Of a stretch of 43,450 bases of DNA, positions 6,822 through 14,963 are shown piece after piece. The DNA is taken from positions 1 to 43,450 of the IMG/VR virus record IMGVR_UViG_3300020446_000020. The stretch is one strand, 5' to 3'. The DNA is from a virus. Position 1 is the stretch's first letter; every line of letters begins with the position of its first letter. The notes beneath the pieces are model-generated. The model was not told where the DNA came from. It did no database searches and saw only the letters and a list, made by a program, of their open reading frames with translations. The translations under genes were made by a program, and so were the position numbers.

Positions 6822-9316
6822 TGGCAATTGAAAGACAGGTACCCGATCCAGCGCAAACAGCTGAGCCCGTACAAGATTTAACAACCGAAAGATCAGCCGA
6901 TGATCTTGATGAACAAATTATTGAAGTTTTAGAAGGTCTAGACGAAGAAGGCATTCAAGTACAAGAGGACGGTTCTGTCATCTTGGGAGAGCCTGAAGTC
7001 GAAATGCCTGGACTAGGTTTTGGAGAAAACTTAGCCGAAGTCGTTTCTGAGAATGAACTTGACAAAATATATGTTGAGTTGATGTCTGCAATTGAAAACG
7101 ACAAGTCTGCTCGCGAAGACTGGGAGAAAACTTATACCGATGGATTGAAATACCTAGGTATGAAATTTGATGACGAAAGATCAGAGCCGTTTGAAGGAGC
7201 GAGTGGCGTGATCCATCCTTTGCTTGGAGAGAGTGTCACTCAATTCCAAGCGCAAGCTTATAAAGAATTATTGCCACCTCAAGGCCCTGTTAAAACTCAG
7301 GTCGTAGGTGAATACAATTCAGCGGTCGAAGAACAAGCGCAACGCGTAAAAGAATTTATGAATTATCAGATTACTCACGTTATGGAAGAGTATGACGAAG
7401 ATTTAGATCAAATGCTTTTTTATCTGCCCCTTGCAGGAAGTGCATTTAAGAAAGTTTATTATGATGAAAATCTAGGCAGAGCAGTTTCTAAGTTTGTAGC
7501 CCCAGAAGATTTAATCGTTCCTTACTACACTACAGATTTAGAAAACTGTCCTAGAATTACGCATCTAATTAAAATGCCTGAAAATGAAGTTAAAAAACTT
7601 CAAGCGATTGGTTTTTACAGAAACGTAAAAGTTGATACCGGCGATGATAGTACTGTTGATGCTGGATTAGAAAGCGAACAAGAAAAACTAGAAGGCATAA
7701 AACCATCATATGATACCGGTGAAGTATGCAATCTTTACGAGATTCATTGCAACTTAGACCTCGAAGGTTTTGAGGATACTGATGAAGACGGTGACTTTAC
7801 TGAAGTCAAACTGCCTTACATCGTAACTATTGATACCAATTCAGACAACATTCTTTCAATCAGAAGAAACTTTGCTGAAGACGATCCAATGAAAAACAAA
7901 ATTGAATATTTTGTTCACTTTAAATTTTTGCCTGGACTAGGTTTTTACGGATTCGGTTTAACGCATATGATTGGCGGCTTATCAAAAGCCTCAACTTCAA
8001 TTGTTAGACAATTGATTGATGCTGGAACTTTATCAAACTTACCCGCTGGTTTTAAAACTAGAGGTATTAGAATTAGAGATGAAGATTCTCCGATTCAACC
8101 GGGTGAGTTCAGAGATGTAGATGCTCCAGCAGGAAGTCTTAGAGATGCAATTCAACCGTTGCCGTTCAAAGAGCCAAGCGGAACCTTATTAAATTTATTA
8201 GGATTATTGGTTCAATCAGGACAACGTTTTGCTTCAATCGCTGAAATTAATGTAGGCGAAGGTAACGCTCAAGCTCCAGTTGGAACCACGTTAGCCTTAC
8301 TAGAAAGGTCAACCAAAGTTTTATCTGCGATTCATAAACGATTACATTCAGCACAGAAAAAAGAATTTGATTTGCTTGCAGATATTTTTGCTAAAAGTCT
8401 TCCAGATGTTTATCCGTATGCGATAGCTGGTGGAATGATGCAAGTCAAACAAGCTGACTTTGATGAAAGGGTGGATGTATTCCCTGTATCAAACCCAGAT
8501 ATTTTTTCAACCAGCCAAAGAATTGTAATGGCTCAAGAAATGATGCAGTTGGTTCAATCCAATCCGCAGATACATGGGCCTAACGGTGTGTATGAAGCTT
8601 ATCGAAGAATGTATGCTTCTTTGGGCGTGGATAATATTGACGCTTTATTGGTACCACCCCCTGATACAGAGCCTAAGCCTATTGAGGCTGGTTTTGAAAA
8701 CTCTGTATTACTAGCAGGTGGAGTAGCGCAAGCATTCCCAGAACAAGACCATGATGCTCATATAGCGGTTCATGTTAATTTATTAAACATGCAGCCGGTC
8801 CAAATGAATGCTCAGGTACAAGCTAACATCTATGCACACATTATGCAGCATTTGCAAATGAAGGCTGATATTATTGCGCAACAACAAATGCCGCCTGAAG
8901 CTTTACAACAGTATCAAGGTTTGTTGCAACAAAGCCAAGCGGTTAGCCCTGTTGAAGCTAGCCAGATGACTCAACAAGCAAATTCTATTTTGGCTCAGTT
9001 TAGTGCGCCGATTATGAACGAATTAATGATGCAGTTTTCTCAACAGGTAGCTGCTCCACCGCAAGAGGATCCTTTAGTATCTATTAGAAAACAAGAGCTA
9101 GCTCTAAAAGGTCAAGAGTTACAACAAGACAGAGAGCAGTTTGCAGTTAAAGAACAAATTAGAGCTGAAGAAAAAGCAAGACAAGATCAAATAGATCGAG
9201 AAAGAATTGACGCGCAACGAGATATCGCTAGAATGAGAGATGGTACTGCTCAAGATAGACTTGATCAGCAAAAAGAACTAAAATTAATCGACTTAGGATT
9301 AAACCAACTTAATTAA
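6821..9316 (+). CDS. Portal protein
   Basis: The portal is the dodecameric ring at the capsid vertex through which DNA enters and leaves. This 831-residue protein is long, in the range of P22-like portals. After an acidic N-terminus (1-70) comes the conserved region with GVIHPLLGESVTQFQAQAYK (about residues 128-147), the membrane-less alpha/beta core with YLPLAGSAFKKVYYD, and a GVAQAF... to Gln-rich helical C-terminus. Residues from about 750 to 815 are a charged coiled coil (rich in EQIRAEEKARQDQ-type heptads), as in the barrel of P22 gp1. The TerL-portal order is normal. Identification rests on these patterns and context, not on alignment. Confidence 0.88.
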   Translation: MAIERQVPDPAQTAEPVQDLTTERSADDLDEQIIEVLEGLDEEGIQVQEDGSVILGEPEVEMPGLGFGENLAEVVSENELDKIYVELMSAIENDKSAREDWEKTYTDGLKYLGMKFDDERSEPFEGASGVIHPLLGESVTQFQAQAYKELLPPQGPVKTQVVGEYNSAVEEQAQRVKEFMNYQITHVMEEYDEDLDQMLFYLPLAGSAFKKVYYDENLGRAVSKFVAPEDLIVPYYTTDLENCPRITHLIKMPENEVKKLQAIGFYRNVKVDTGDDSTVDAGLESEQEKLEGIKPSYDTGEVCNLYEIHCNLDLEGFEDTDEDGDFTEVKLPYIVTIDTNSDNILSIRRNFAEDDPMKNKIEYFVHFKFLPGLGFYGFGLTHMIGGLSKASTSIVRQLIDAGTLSNLPAGFKTRGIRIRDEDSPIQPGEFRDVDAPAGSLRDAIQPLPFKEPSGTLLNLLGLLVQSGQRFASIAEINVGEGNAQAPVGTTLALLERSTKVLSAIHKRLHSAQKKEFDLLADIFAKSLPDVYPYAIAGGMMQVKQADFDERVDVFPVSNPDIFSTSQRIVMAQEMMQLVQSNPQIHGPNGVYEAYRRMYASLGVDNIDALLVPPPDTEPKPIEAGFENSVLLAGGVAQAFPEQDHDAHIAVHVNLLNMQPVQMNAQVQANIYAHIMQHLQMKADIIAQQQMPPEALQQYQGLLQQSQAVSPVEASQMTQQANSILAQFSAPIMNELMMQFSQQVAAPPQEDPLVSIRKQELALKGQELQQDREQFAVKEQIRAEEKARQDQIDRERIDAQRDIARMRDGTAQDRLDQQKELKLIDLGLNQLN

Positions 9317-9324
9317 ATAACAAA

Positions 9325-9525
9325 ATGATAAAAAGAACTGAAATCAAAGATTTAGAAACTCCTAAAATATTGAAAAAGCAACCTTATACTAATAAAGGTA
9401 ATGTTGCTTTTAACGATATGAAGAACGTAAGCGCTGACGCTACACCTAAGCCAGGAATGGGTAAAGGTAAAGCAAGGGGTGTGGGCGCAGCTGAGTTCGG
9501 CGGTAAGTTTTCTGGCGTTTATTAA
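9325..9525 (+). CDS. Small basic hypothetical protein (66 aa)
   Basis: The 66-residue protein starts eight bases after the portal stop. It is Lys/Gly-rich, with KPGMGKGKARGVGAAEFGGKF at the C-terminus, likely disordered and able to contact nucleic acid or the capsid interior. It overlaps the next gene through TAATG. No family is recognised. Confidence 0.75.
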   Translation: MIKRTEIKDLETPKILKKQPYTNKGNVAFNDMKNVSADATPKPGMGKGKARGVGAAEFGGKFSGVY

Positions 9526-9734
9526 TGTCAGTTATTTGGATAGCTGACCAACTTAAAAAACAGCTAAAGGAGAAGAAGGAAGATATTAACGCTCAGTTAT
9601 TAAACGGCGTTAAATCTTTTGAAGATTATCAATATTTACGTGGTCGCTACAATTCTCTCGACGACGTAGAAAATGAACTTAGAGAATTGCTAAAAAGGAT
9701 AGTTGAAGATGACGGAGAAGATATTAGTCCCTGA
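9525..9734 (+). CDS. Small helical hypothetical protein (69 aa)
   Basis: The 69-residue protein begins at a TAATG overlap. It is predicted to be a helical hairpin: a first helix (residues 5-25), the turn SFEDYQYLRGRYNSLDD and a second helix (43-62). Proteins of this size and pattern are common between portal and scaffold genes of marine phages, without known function. Its end overlaps the start of the GroES-like gene. Confidence 0.75.
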   Translation: MSVIWIADQLKKQLKEKKEDINAQLLNGVKSFEDYQYLRGRYNSLDDVENELRELLKRIVEDDGEDISP

Positions 9735-10194
9735 TCACGTAGCGGCAGAAGTCGAAGCGGAAGCTAAAAAAGAAACAGCAAAAGAATCTGAAACAGATAC
9801 TGCTTTTGTTAATCCAGAAGATAGAGTCCTTGATCCGACTCTAATGTCAAAATCACTTGTAGAACGAATGCCTAATCCTGCGGGATGGCGGATGTTAATC
9901 CTTCCATATAAAGGAAGAGGTGTTTCTAAAGGTGGTATTACCCTAGTAAAAGATACAGTTGACAGAGAAGCGCTAGCTTCAGTTGTTGCGTATGTGGTAA
10001 AAATGGGCCCGCTTTGTTATAAAGACAAAGACAAGTTTGGTGACATCCCTTGGTGTGAGGAAAAACAATGGGTGCTTATAGGAAGGTATGCAGGAGCTCG
10101 CTTTAAATTAGGCGATGATGCTGAATGCCGAATAATTAACGATGATGAAGTTATCGCTACGATCTCTGATCCCGATGACATTGTCACGCTGTAA
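9709..10194 (+). CDS. GroES-like co-chaperonin
   Basis: I choose the ATG at 9709 (AAGGA nine bases upstream) over the in-frame TTG at 9703. The 161-residue product has an acidic N-terminal extension of about 58 residues and then a GroES fold. Beta strands GWRMLILPYKG lead to a mobile loop, GGITLV (75-80), that parallels the GGIVL loop by which GroES docks on GroEL. They are followed by a VLIGRYAGARFKL strand pair (122-134) that matches the GroES FGKYAGTEVKL region, and the C-terminal DDEVIATI. It would cap the host GroEL for folding capsid or tail proteins, as T4 gp31 does. It lies next to the scaffold and capsid genes, which fits. Main doubt: the N-terminal extension and a variable insert after YVVKMGPLCY. 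Confidence 0.78.
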   Translation: MTEKILVPDHVAAEVEAEAKKETAKESETDTAFVNPEDRVLDPTLMSKSLVERMPNPAGWRMLILPYKGRGVSKGGITLVKDTVDREALASVVAYVVKMGPLCYKDKDKFGDIPWCEEKQWVLIGRYAGARFKLGDDAECRIINDDEVIATISDPDDIVTL

Positions 10195-10206
10195 CGTGAG
10201 GAAATC

Positions 10207-11121
10207 ATGCAAGAAGAAGAAAAAAACTTAGTAGAAGAACAAGTAGAAGATGGTGAGGTTGTCGAAGTTGAAATGCCTGAAGAGGAAGCAGATGAATCGG
10301 CACCTGTAGAAGATGTTTCTGAAGAGGAGCAAGCAAAGGACGAAGACAAGGACGAATTAGAAAATTATTCTAAAAACGTTCAAAAGCGGATTGCTACGCT
10401 TACTAAAAAAATGCGCGAGCAGGAACGAGCTGCTCAATCAGCGTATGAATACGCAAGATCTTTGCAAGAAGAAAATAATAATTTAAAAACCTCTAACTCA
10501 GAGGCTCATCAAAATTATTATTCTGAAGCAGAGAACAGATTAAAGTCGCAAAGAGCTCAAGCAAATTCAGTTTTGAAATCAGCTTATCAAGAACAAGATT
10601 GGGACAAAGTAACAAAAGCCCAAGAAATACTAGATAAGATTACGGTTGAAGAAAGCAAATTGGTTAATACTAAAATGAAGGTTGAGGAAGCTCCTCGAAC
10701 CCCTGTTTCAGTTCAAGACTTTCAACAACAATACCAACAACCAGCTCAACAAGCAGCTCCTGATCCTGATCCTGCAGCGCAGGATTGGGCAGAAAAAAAC
10801 AAGTGGTTTGGTGAAGATGAAACCATGACGTTAGCTGCTTTTAATATTCATCGCAAATTAATTGAAGAAGAAGGGTTTGATCCTGCGGACTCAATGTATT
10901 ATGATGAAATAGATAAACGTATCAGAGTTGAGTTTCCTCACAAGTTTGAAGACGGTGGGGAAGTCAAACCGAAACAGAAGATGCAACAAACTGTTGCCCC
11001 GGCTGTAAGGTCTGAAGGCTCTGGACGCAAACGACAAGTTAGACTTACCAAAAGCGAAGTTGAAATGGCGCGTCGTTTGAATGTACCGGTTCAAGAATAC
11101 GCTAAACATATTAAAAGGTAA
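10207..11121 (+). CDS. Scaffolding-like protein
   Basis: This 304-residue protein starts behind GTGAGGAAATC and lies three genes before the major capsid protein, the usual scaffold position. The first 55 residues are almost all acidic. A coiled coil follows (about 55-160, with KKMREQERAAQSAYEYARSL), then a Gln/Pro-rich linker, a WAEKNKWFGEDETMTLAAF segment and a basic C-terminus (about 265-304) of the sort that binds capsid protein in other scaffolds. It contains FEDGGEV, one of the recurring short motifs of this phage. Function is inferred from shape and position, not from homology. Confidence 0.68.
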   Translation: MQEEEKNLVEEQVEDGEVVEVEMPEEEADESAPVEDVSEEEQAKDEDKDELENYSKNVQKRIATLTKKMREQERAAQSAYEYARSLQEENNNLKTSNSEAHQNYYSEAENRLKSQRAQANSVLKSAYQEQDWDKVTKAQEILDKITVEESKLVNTKMKVEEAPRTPVSVQDFQQQYQQPAQQAAPDPDPAAQDWAEKNKWFGEDETMTLAAFNIHRKLIEEEGFDPADSMYYDEIDKRIRVEFPHKFEDGGEVKPKQKMQQTVAPAVRSEGSGRKRQVRLTKSEVEMARRLNVPVQEYAKHIKR

Positions 11122-11127
11122 GAAACT

Positions 11128-11604
11128 ATGACAAAAGAGAACAAAAAAACAAACAACAGAACACCACGTTCTGCAGATACTCGAGCTGATATGAACGCTC
11201 GCAAACCTTGGCGTCCCCCATCTATGTTGGAGACTCCACCAGCACCTGAAGGTTATTCCTACAGGTGGATAAGAGCCGAAATTGTCGGTCAGGAAGATAA
11301 GAAAAATGTTATGTCAAGATTACGTGAAGGCTTTGAGCTAGTGCGTAAAGAAGAGATAGGAGATTTCGAGCTTCCAACGATGGACGATGGAAAGCACGCT
11401 GGTGTAGTAGCCGTGGGTGGTTTGCTTTTGGCTAAGATTCCCAATGAAACGCGTGATGAAAGAAACGCCTACTATTCTGATCGTGCGCAATCCCAACAGG
11501 ATGCAATTGATAATGATTTGATGAAGGAATCTGACCCGTCTTCTCCGATATTAAAACCTCAGAGAAGTTCAAGCGTTACTTTTGGTGGTGGCAAAAGAGA
11601 TTAA
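11128..11604 (+). CDS. Capsid-associated hypothetical protein (158 aa)
   Basis: The 158-residue product lies between the scaffold-like gene and the head protein genes. Its N-terminus is basic and disordered, then comes GYSYRWIRAEIVG, a small beta/helix domain (about residues 45-110) with GGLLLAKIP, and a Gln/Ser-rich tail. Such proteins recur at this place in marine phage genomes (recalled). It may be a minor head component; nothing in it points to an enzyme. Confidence 0.78.
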   Translation: MTKENKKTNNRTPRSADTRADMNARKPWRPPSMLETPPAPEGYSYRWIRAEIVGQEDKKNVMSRLREGFELVRKEEIGDFELPTMDDGKHAGVVAVGGLLLAKIPNETRDERNAYYSDRAQSQQDAIDNDLMKESDPSSPILKPQRSSSVTFGGGKRD

Positions 11605-11646
11605 TTTTTTGCTGCTTAAAACAACTTTTTAGATAAAGGTAAAATT

Positions 11647-12225
11647 ATGGCTAATAAAAATGCACCTTTCGGTCTAAGACCAGTTGGCGAATTAGGTTCG
11701 AGTTATAACACAAGCGGAACAACCGAATACTCAATTGCCTCTGGCGCGTCCGGAAACATTTTTTCAGGCGACCTAGTAAAAATGGCTAACACAGGTACTA
11801 TTCTAGTAGCTGCTGCTGGCGATCAAGCGCTAGGTGTCTTTAGGGGATGTAAATATACCGACTCAAATGGCGATGTAATCTATTCAGCTTACTGGCCAAA
11901 CGGTACTGTTTCATCAGATGCGGTGGCATTCGTAGTTGACGACCCAAATGCCTTGTTTGAAGTCCAAAGTGCTGCTACTGGCTCAGTTGTTCAAACTGTA
12001 GTTGGTAACAACGCTGATATTGTTTATTCAACTGGATCAACTCAAACTGGTATTTCTGCTGTTAAAATCAGCGGAACAACTGCAGCAACTTCAGCACAAT
12101 TAAGAATTGTTGGTTTTTCAGGAGATCCTGACAACAATGCTTTAGGTACTGGAACGTTGTCTACAAACGTTAACATGATTGTCAAAATTAACGAGCACTT
12201 CTATGCTCAAACTACAGGAGTCTAA
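11647..12225 (+). CDS. Head decoration-like protein
   Basis: This 192-residue, Gly/Ser/Thr-rich, all-beta protein begins MANKNAPFGLRPVGELG. That opening, with the short strands after it, is a pattern I associate with capsid decoration proteins placed just before the capsid gene. It ends in VNMIVKINEHFY. Low charge and regular beta content fit a surface protein. It is two bases from the major capsid gene. The specific function (capsid cement or spike) is inferred. Confidence 0.65.
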   Translation: MANKNAPFGLRPVGELGSSYNTSGTTEYSIASGASGNIFSGDLVKMANTGTILVAAAGDQALGVFRGCKYTDSNGDVIYSAYWPNGTVSSDAVAFVVDDPNALFEVQSAATGSVVQTVVGNNADIVYSTGSTQTGISAVKISGTTAATSAQLRIVGFSGDPDNNALGTGTLSTNVNMIVKINEHFYAQTTGV

Positions 12226-12227
12226 TC

Positions 12228-13136
12228 ATGGCAATTAATCGTTCACAATTAGCAAAGGAACTCGAGCCTGGTTTGAATGCCTTGTTTGGCATGGAATACG
12301 CTAGGTACGATAACGAACATGCAGAAATCTTTGATACTGAAACTTCAGATAGAGCTTTTGAAGAAGAGGTACTAATCGTTGGCTTTGGGAATGCCCAAAC
12401 TAAAGCTGAAGGATCTGGTGTTGCATTTGATAATGCAACTGAAGGATATACTTCAAGATACAGCCACGAAACAGTTGCTCTTGCTTTTGCTCTAACAGAA
12501 GAAGCTGTTGAAGACAATCTGTACGACAGACTTGGTTCAAGGTATACAAAAGCCTTGGCTAGATCTATGGCAAATACAAAGCAGATTAAAGCTGCTTCAG
12601 TATTAAATAACGCGTTTAGTAGCAGCCATACAGGCGGCGACGGTCAACCTCTTGTTTCTAGCTCTCACCCTCTCGGTGGCGGCGGAACTGCAAGTAACAG
12701 ACCATCAACTTATACTGACCTTAATGAAACTTCATTAGAAGATGCTCTTATTTCTATCTCAACTTTTACTGATGACAGAAATTTAGCAATTGCATTGCAA
12801 GGTACAAAGTTGATTGTTCCACCTCAGTTGCAATTTGTTGCTGACAGATTACTAGAAACTCCTGGAAGAGTTAGTACATCTGACAACGACATCAACGCTA
12901 TTAAGAATATGGGCATGGTTCCTGAAGGATACGTGGTTAACCACTATCTAACAGATACTGACGCTTGGTTCTTAAAAACTGATTGTCCTGACGGATTTAA
13001 ACATTTCCAAAGAAGCCCAATGCAAACTGCACTAGAAGGTGATTTTGATACTGGTAATATGAGATATAAAGCCAGAGAAAGATACAGCTTCGGATTCTCC
13101 AACTGGAGAGCAGTATTTGCATCTCAAGGTGCTTAA
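12228..13136 (+). CDS. Major capsid protein
   Basis: The 302-residue product forms the icosahedral shell, with an HK97-type fold. The N-terminus MAINRSQLAKELEPGLN and the central TEEAVEDNLYDRL and LARSMANTKQIKAASVLNNA match the pattern of Mu gpT-like and marine phage capsid proteins. P-domain-like helices precede a beta-rich A-domain region (LIVPPQLQFVADRLL) and a C-terminal RYKARERYSFGFSNWR. Length is normal. It is preceded by decoration and scaffold genes and followed by a strong terminator, as expected for a highly expressed gene. No prohead protease was found nearby. Confidence 0.88.
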   Translation: MAINRSQLAKELEPGLNALFGMEYARYDNEHAEIFDTETSDRAFEEEVLIVGFGNAQTKAEGSGVAFDNATEGYTSRYSHETVALAFALTEEAVEDNLYDRLGSRYTKALARSMANTKQIKAASVLNNAFSSSHTGGDGQPLVSSSHPLGGGGTASNRPSTYTDLNETSLEDALISISTFTDDRNLAIALQGTKLIVPPQLQFVADRLLETPGRVSTSDNDINAIKNMGMVPEGYVVNHYLTDTDAWFLKTDCPDGFKHFQRSPMQTALEGDFDTGNMRYKARERYSFGFSNWRAVFASQGA

Positions 13137-13172
13137 TACCCGTTACTCGGGGTGGGTTGTTTAAACCTACTG

Positions 13173-13201
13173 AAAGGGAGCTTAGGCTCCCTTTCTTTTT
13201 T
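13173..13201 (+). terminator. Rho-independent terminator after the capsid gene
   Basis: AAAGGGAGC (13173-13181) and GCTCCCTTT (13186-13194) form a perfect 9-bp stem with a TTAG loop, followed by C and six T residues. It lies 37 bases after the capsid stop and should end or reduce transcription of the head module. Confidence 0.93.
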
Positions 13202-13254
13202 GTAAAATAAATTTACAAAAAGGTACCTTAAATAAGATTCTTATTGTAGAATCT
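13201..13254. promoter_or_regulatory. Two inverted repeats upstream of the DUF1289 gene
   Basis: TGTAAA (13201-13206) and TTTACA (13212-13217) form a 6-bp inverted repeat. AGATTCT (13235-13241) and AGAATCT (13248-13254) form a perfect 7-bp one with a 6-base centre. Both lie directly upstream of the 13277 start, in positions that suit operators. The second overlaps the putative -35 box. Confidence 0.45.
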
Positions 13255-13273
13255 CAGTAAACCAATTATAAAT
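13244..13273 (+). promoter_or_regulatory. Candidate promoter of the DUF1289 gene
   Basis: TTGTAG (13244-13249) and TATAAA (13267-13272) are 17 bases apart. Transcription would start near 13279, at or just after the ATG at 13277, so the message would be leaderless or the true promoter lies elsewhere. The lack of a ribosome site before 13277 fits a leaderless start but does not prove it. Confidence 0.35.
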
Positions 13274-13276
13274 ACT

Positions 13277-13693
13277 ATGAATACTGGTTTACATTCGAGT
13301 TTATCTTTAGCAAACTCACCCTGCACTGGTCGTTGTACTACGTCTATGGCCCCCTTTGACGAAAGATGTCAAGGATGCGGCAGAAATATTGAACAAATAC
13401 GCGATTGGGAGTCATATTCTGACTATGATAAGAAAATAGTTAATGTAAAAAACTGGCTAGAAGGTTATGATATAAGGCAGAAAATTGAGGCAGAAATGAG
13501 TTCAAAAGATCCCAAAAAAATACAAAATATTCAAGGCAGAATGACTACTGTTATTTCTTTGGTAGAGATGATAGGTCAAGATATGTTAGATGAGTTTGGT
13601 AAAGACCCATCAATAAAAGAATCTTATCAAGCTTTATTTAGCTGTAGAGAGCAAATACTCAAGTCAAAAGAAAACTTCCCTCAAGACTGCTAA
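13277..13693 (+). CDS. DUF1289-domain protein
   Basis: The N-terminal 60 residues match the DUF1289 pattern: SPCTGRC (14-20), RCQGCGRNIEQIRDW (30-44) and a short helix, with Cys16, Cys20, Cys31 and Cys34 as probable metal ligands. DUF1289 proteins are small bacterial proteins of unknown function; here the domain is followed by a helical extension of about 75 residues, so the 138-residue protein is longer than usual. There is no Shine-Dalgarno before the ATG. It lies alone between the capsid terminator and the next virion gene, as a moron-type cargo gene would. Whether it is in the virion is unknown. Confidence 0.75.
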   Translation: MNTGLHSSLSLANSPCTGRCTTSMAPFDERCQGCGRNIEQIRDWESYSDYDKKIVNVKNWLEGYDIRQKIEAEMSSKDPKKIQNIQGRMTTVISLVEMIGQDMLDEFGKDPSIKESYQALFSCREQILKSKENFPQDC

Positions 13694-13789
13694 AGTAGTA
13701 TAGTTATCTAAACCGAGGTAACTTGTTGCTCCAACTGACTCGGCAGACTTACTCCAAAGATGGCGCAACTAATTTAGCAGGAGAAAACA

Positions 13790-14296
13790 ATGGCTAAATC
13801 AACTTTTTCAGGTCCAGTCAAATCTTTGGCAGGATTTATTTCAGCAGGGACTAACGCAACCGTAAGTCTTACAGCTGACACATCCTTAACTGTAGACGCA
13901 CATGCAGGTAAGATACTTCTATGTAATGACGCTGATGGTAAATTTACATTACCCTCAATTGTCACTACTACACCAAGCGATCCAACAGATCCAAATCAAA
14001 CCAATAATTTAGGTGCATCATTCACCTTTGTTATTGTTACCGCAGCTACTGATTTAGATATCAAAACAGACGGTACTGATAAGTTTGTTGGTGGTCTATA
14101 TACTGGTGTTAACAACGCAACAGGTAAAACCTTTATTTCAGGTGCATCTAATGACGTTATTACACTTAACGGATCAACCAAAGGCGGATTAGCAGGAAGT
14201 ATTATTAAAGTTCACGCTATAGCAAGCGCTAAGTATGCTGTAGAAGGAATCACTTTAGGTTCAGGAACTCTAGTAACTCCATTTGCTGACGCTTAA
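13790..14296 (+). CDS. Virion surface-like protein, all-beta (168 aa)
   Basis: The ATG is preceded by AGCAGGAGAAAAC, one of the strongest ribosome sites in the window, suggesting high expression. The 168-residue product is Gly/Thr/Ala-rich, lacks Cys apart from one, and has alternating beta strands (TNATVSLTADTSLTVDA, SFTFVIVTAATDLDIKT). Such composition fits a decoration or minor capsid protein. It lies with the next, similar small gene between the capsid module and the basic mini-proteins. Function inferred from composition and place. Confidence 0.68.
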   Translation: MAKSTFSGPVKSLAGFISAGTNATVSLTADTSLTVDAHAGKILLCNDADGKFTLPSIVTTTPSDPTDPNQTNNLGASFTFVIVTAATDLDIKTDGTDKFVGGLYTGVNNATGKTFISGASNDVITLNGSTKGGLAGSIIKVHAIASAKYAVEGITLGSGTLVTPFADA

Positions 14297-14311
14297 TATT
14301 AGGAGATAATT

Positions 14312-14611
14312 ATGGCAGGTAGAATTGTAGGATCAGATGTAAAGACAGCTACAACCACTTCTTCTGCTACCGGTGGTGCAGTTTTGCAAAACGGTAGAGC
14401 AAGATTAAGAGGATACATCATAGCTGGCGGATCTTCTGACGGTACTGTTACTTTCAGAGATGGAACTGTTACAGGCTCTACCATATTAATTGCTCCTTGC
14501 AACGCTAATGATACTGAAACAATGAACATTCCAGATTCTGGTGTTCTATTTGAAGACGGTATTCATGTTGTATTAAGTAATATAGATAGAGTAACTGTTT
14601 TTCACTCTTAG
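14312..14611 (+). CDS. Virion surface-like protein, all-beta (99 aa)
   Basis: The 99-residue product starts behind TAGGAGATAATT. It is all-beta, with DGTVTFRDGTVTGSTILIAPC and a C-terminal HVVLSNIDRVTVFHS. That is a pattern of small phage proteins that coat the capsid or sit in the tail hub. It ends just before a 10-bp hairpin. I assign it as a virion protein by context only. Confidence 0.65.
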   Translation: MAGRIVGSDVKTATTTSSATGGAVLQNGRARLRGYIIAGGSSDGTVTFRDGTVTGSTILIAPCNANDTETMNIPDSGVLFEDGIHVVLSNIDRVTVFHS

Positions 14612-14626
14612 TATTTGAATCTTTTT

Positions 14627-14659
14627 GTAGTAGCACTTATTATGGTGCTACTACATTTT
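14627..14659 (+). terminator. Stem-loop, possible weak terminator or attenuator
   Basis: GTAGTAGCAC (14627-14636) and GTGCTACTAC (14645-14654) form a perfect 10-bp stem around TTATTATG, followed by ATTTTAATT. The T-run is broken, so termination may be partial. It lies nine bases before the ATG at 14664, which lacks a Shine-Dalgarno, so it may also affect translation of the basic protein genes. Confidence 0.6.
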
Positions 14660-14663
14660 AATT

Positions 14664-14963
14664 ATGGCAGCTAAGAGAAAATCAAAACCCATACGCAGAA
14701 CCGTAGGTAAAGGCGGTAATTATCGTCCTACCAAAAAAGGTGCTGGTATGACAAGAAAAGGTATTAAAGAATATCGCAAAAAAAATCCAGGCTCAAAACT
14801 TAAAGGAGCAGTCACTGGTAAAGTCAAGAAAGGATCTAAAGCTGCAAAAAGAAGAAAATCTTATTGCGCTAGATCTCTTGGTCAACTAAAACGTAGTTCG
14901 GCTAAAACTAGAAATAATCCTAATTCAAGAATACGTCAAGCAAGGAGAAGATGGAAATGTTAA
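14664..14963 (+). CDS. Highly basic phage protein (99 aa)
   Basis: About 40 percent of the 99 residues are Lys or Arg. Recognisable blocks are KKGAGMTRKGIKEYRKKNPG, KAAKRRKSYCARSLGQLKRS and NSRIRQARRRWKC. This layout resembles a basic family seen in marine phages that I know as DUF6321-like; the number is from memory. A DNA- or RNA-binding role is likely from charge alone. It is the first of six small basic proteins in a row and has no ribosome site before its ATG. Packaging into the virion with the DNA is possible but unproven. Confidence 0.72.
   Translation: MAAKRKSKPIRRTVGKGGNYRPTKKGAGMTRKGIKEYRKKNPGSKLKGAVTGKVKKGSKAAKRRKSYCARSLGQLKRSSAKTRNNPNSRIRQARRRWKC

Noticed and set aside
11609-11637. 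TTGCTG-N17-GATAAA promoter-like pair before the decoration protein gene
   Set aside because: Only 4 of 6 matches in the -10 box and it would put the start at the ATG; chance matches are likely in AT-rich DNA.
13712-13742. CCGAG/CTCGG and GTTG/CAAC pairing before the 13790 gene
   Set aside because: Short stems with asymmetric internal loops and no T-run; too weak to call a terminator or riboswitch.
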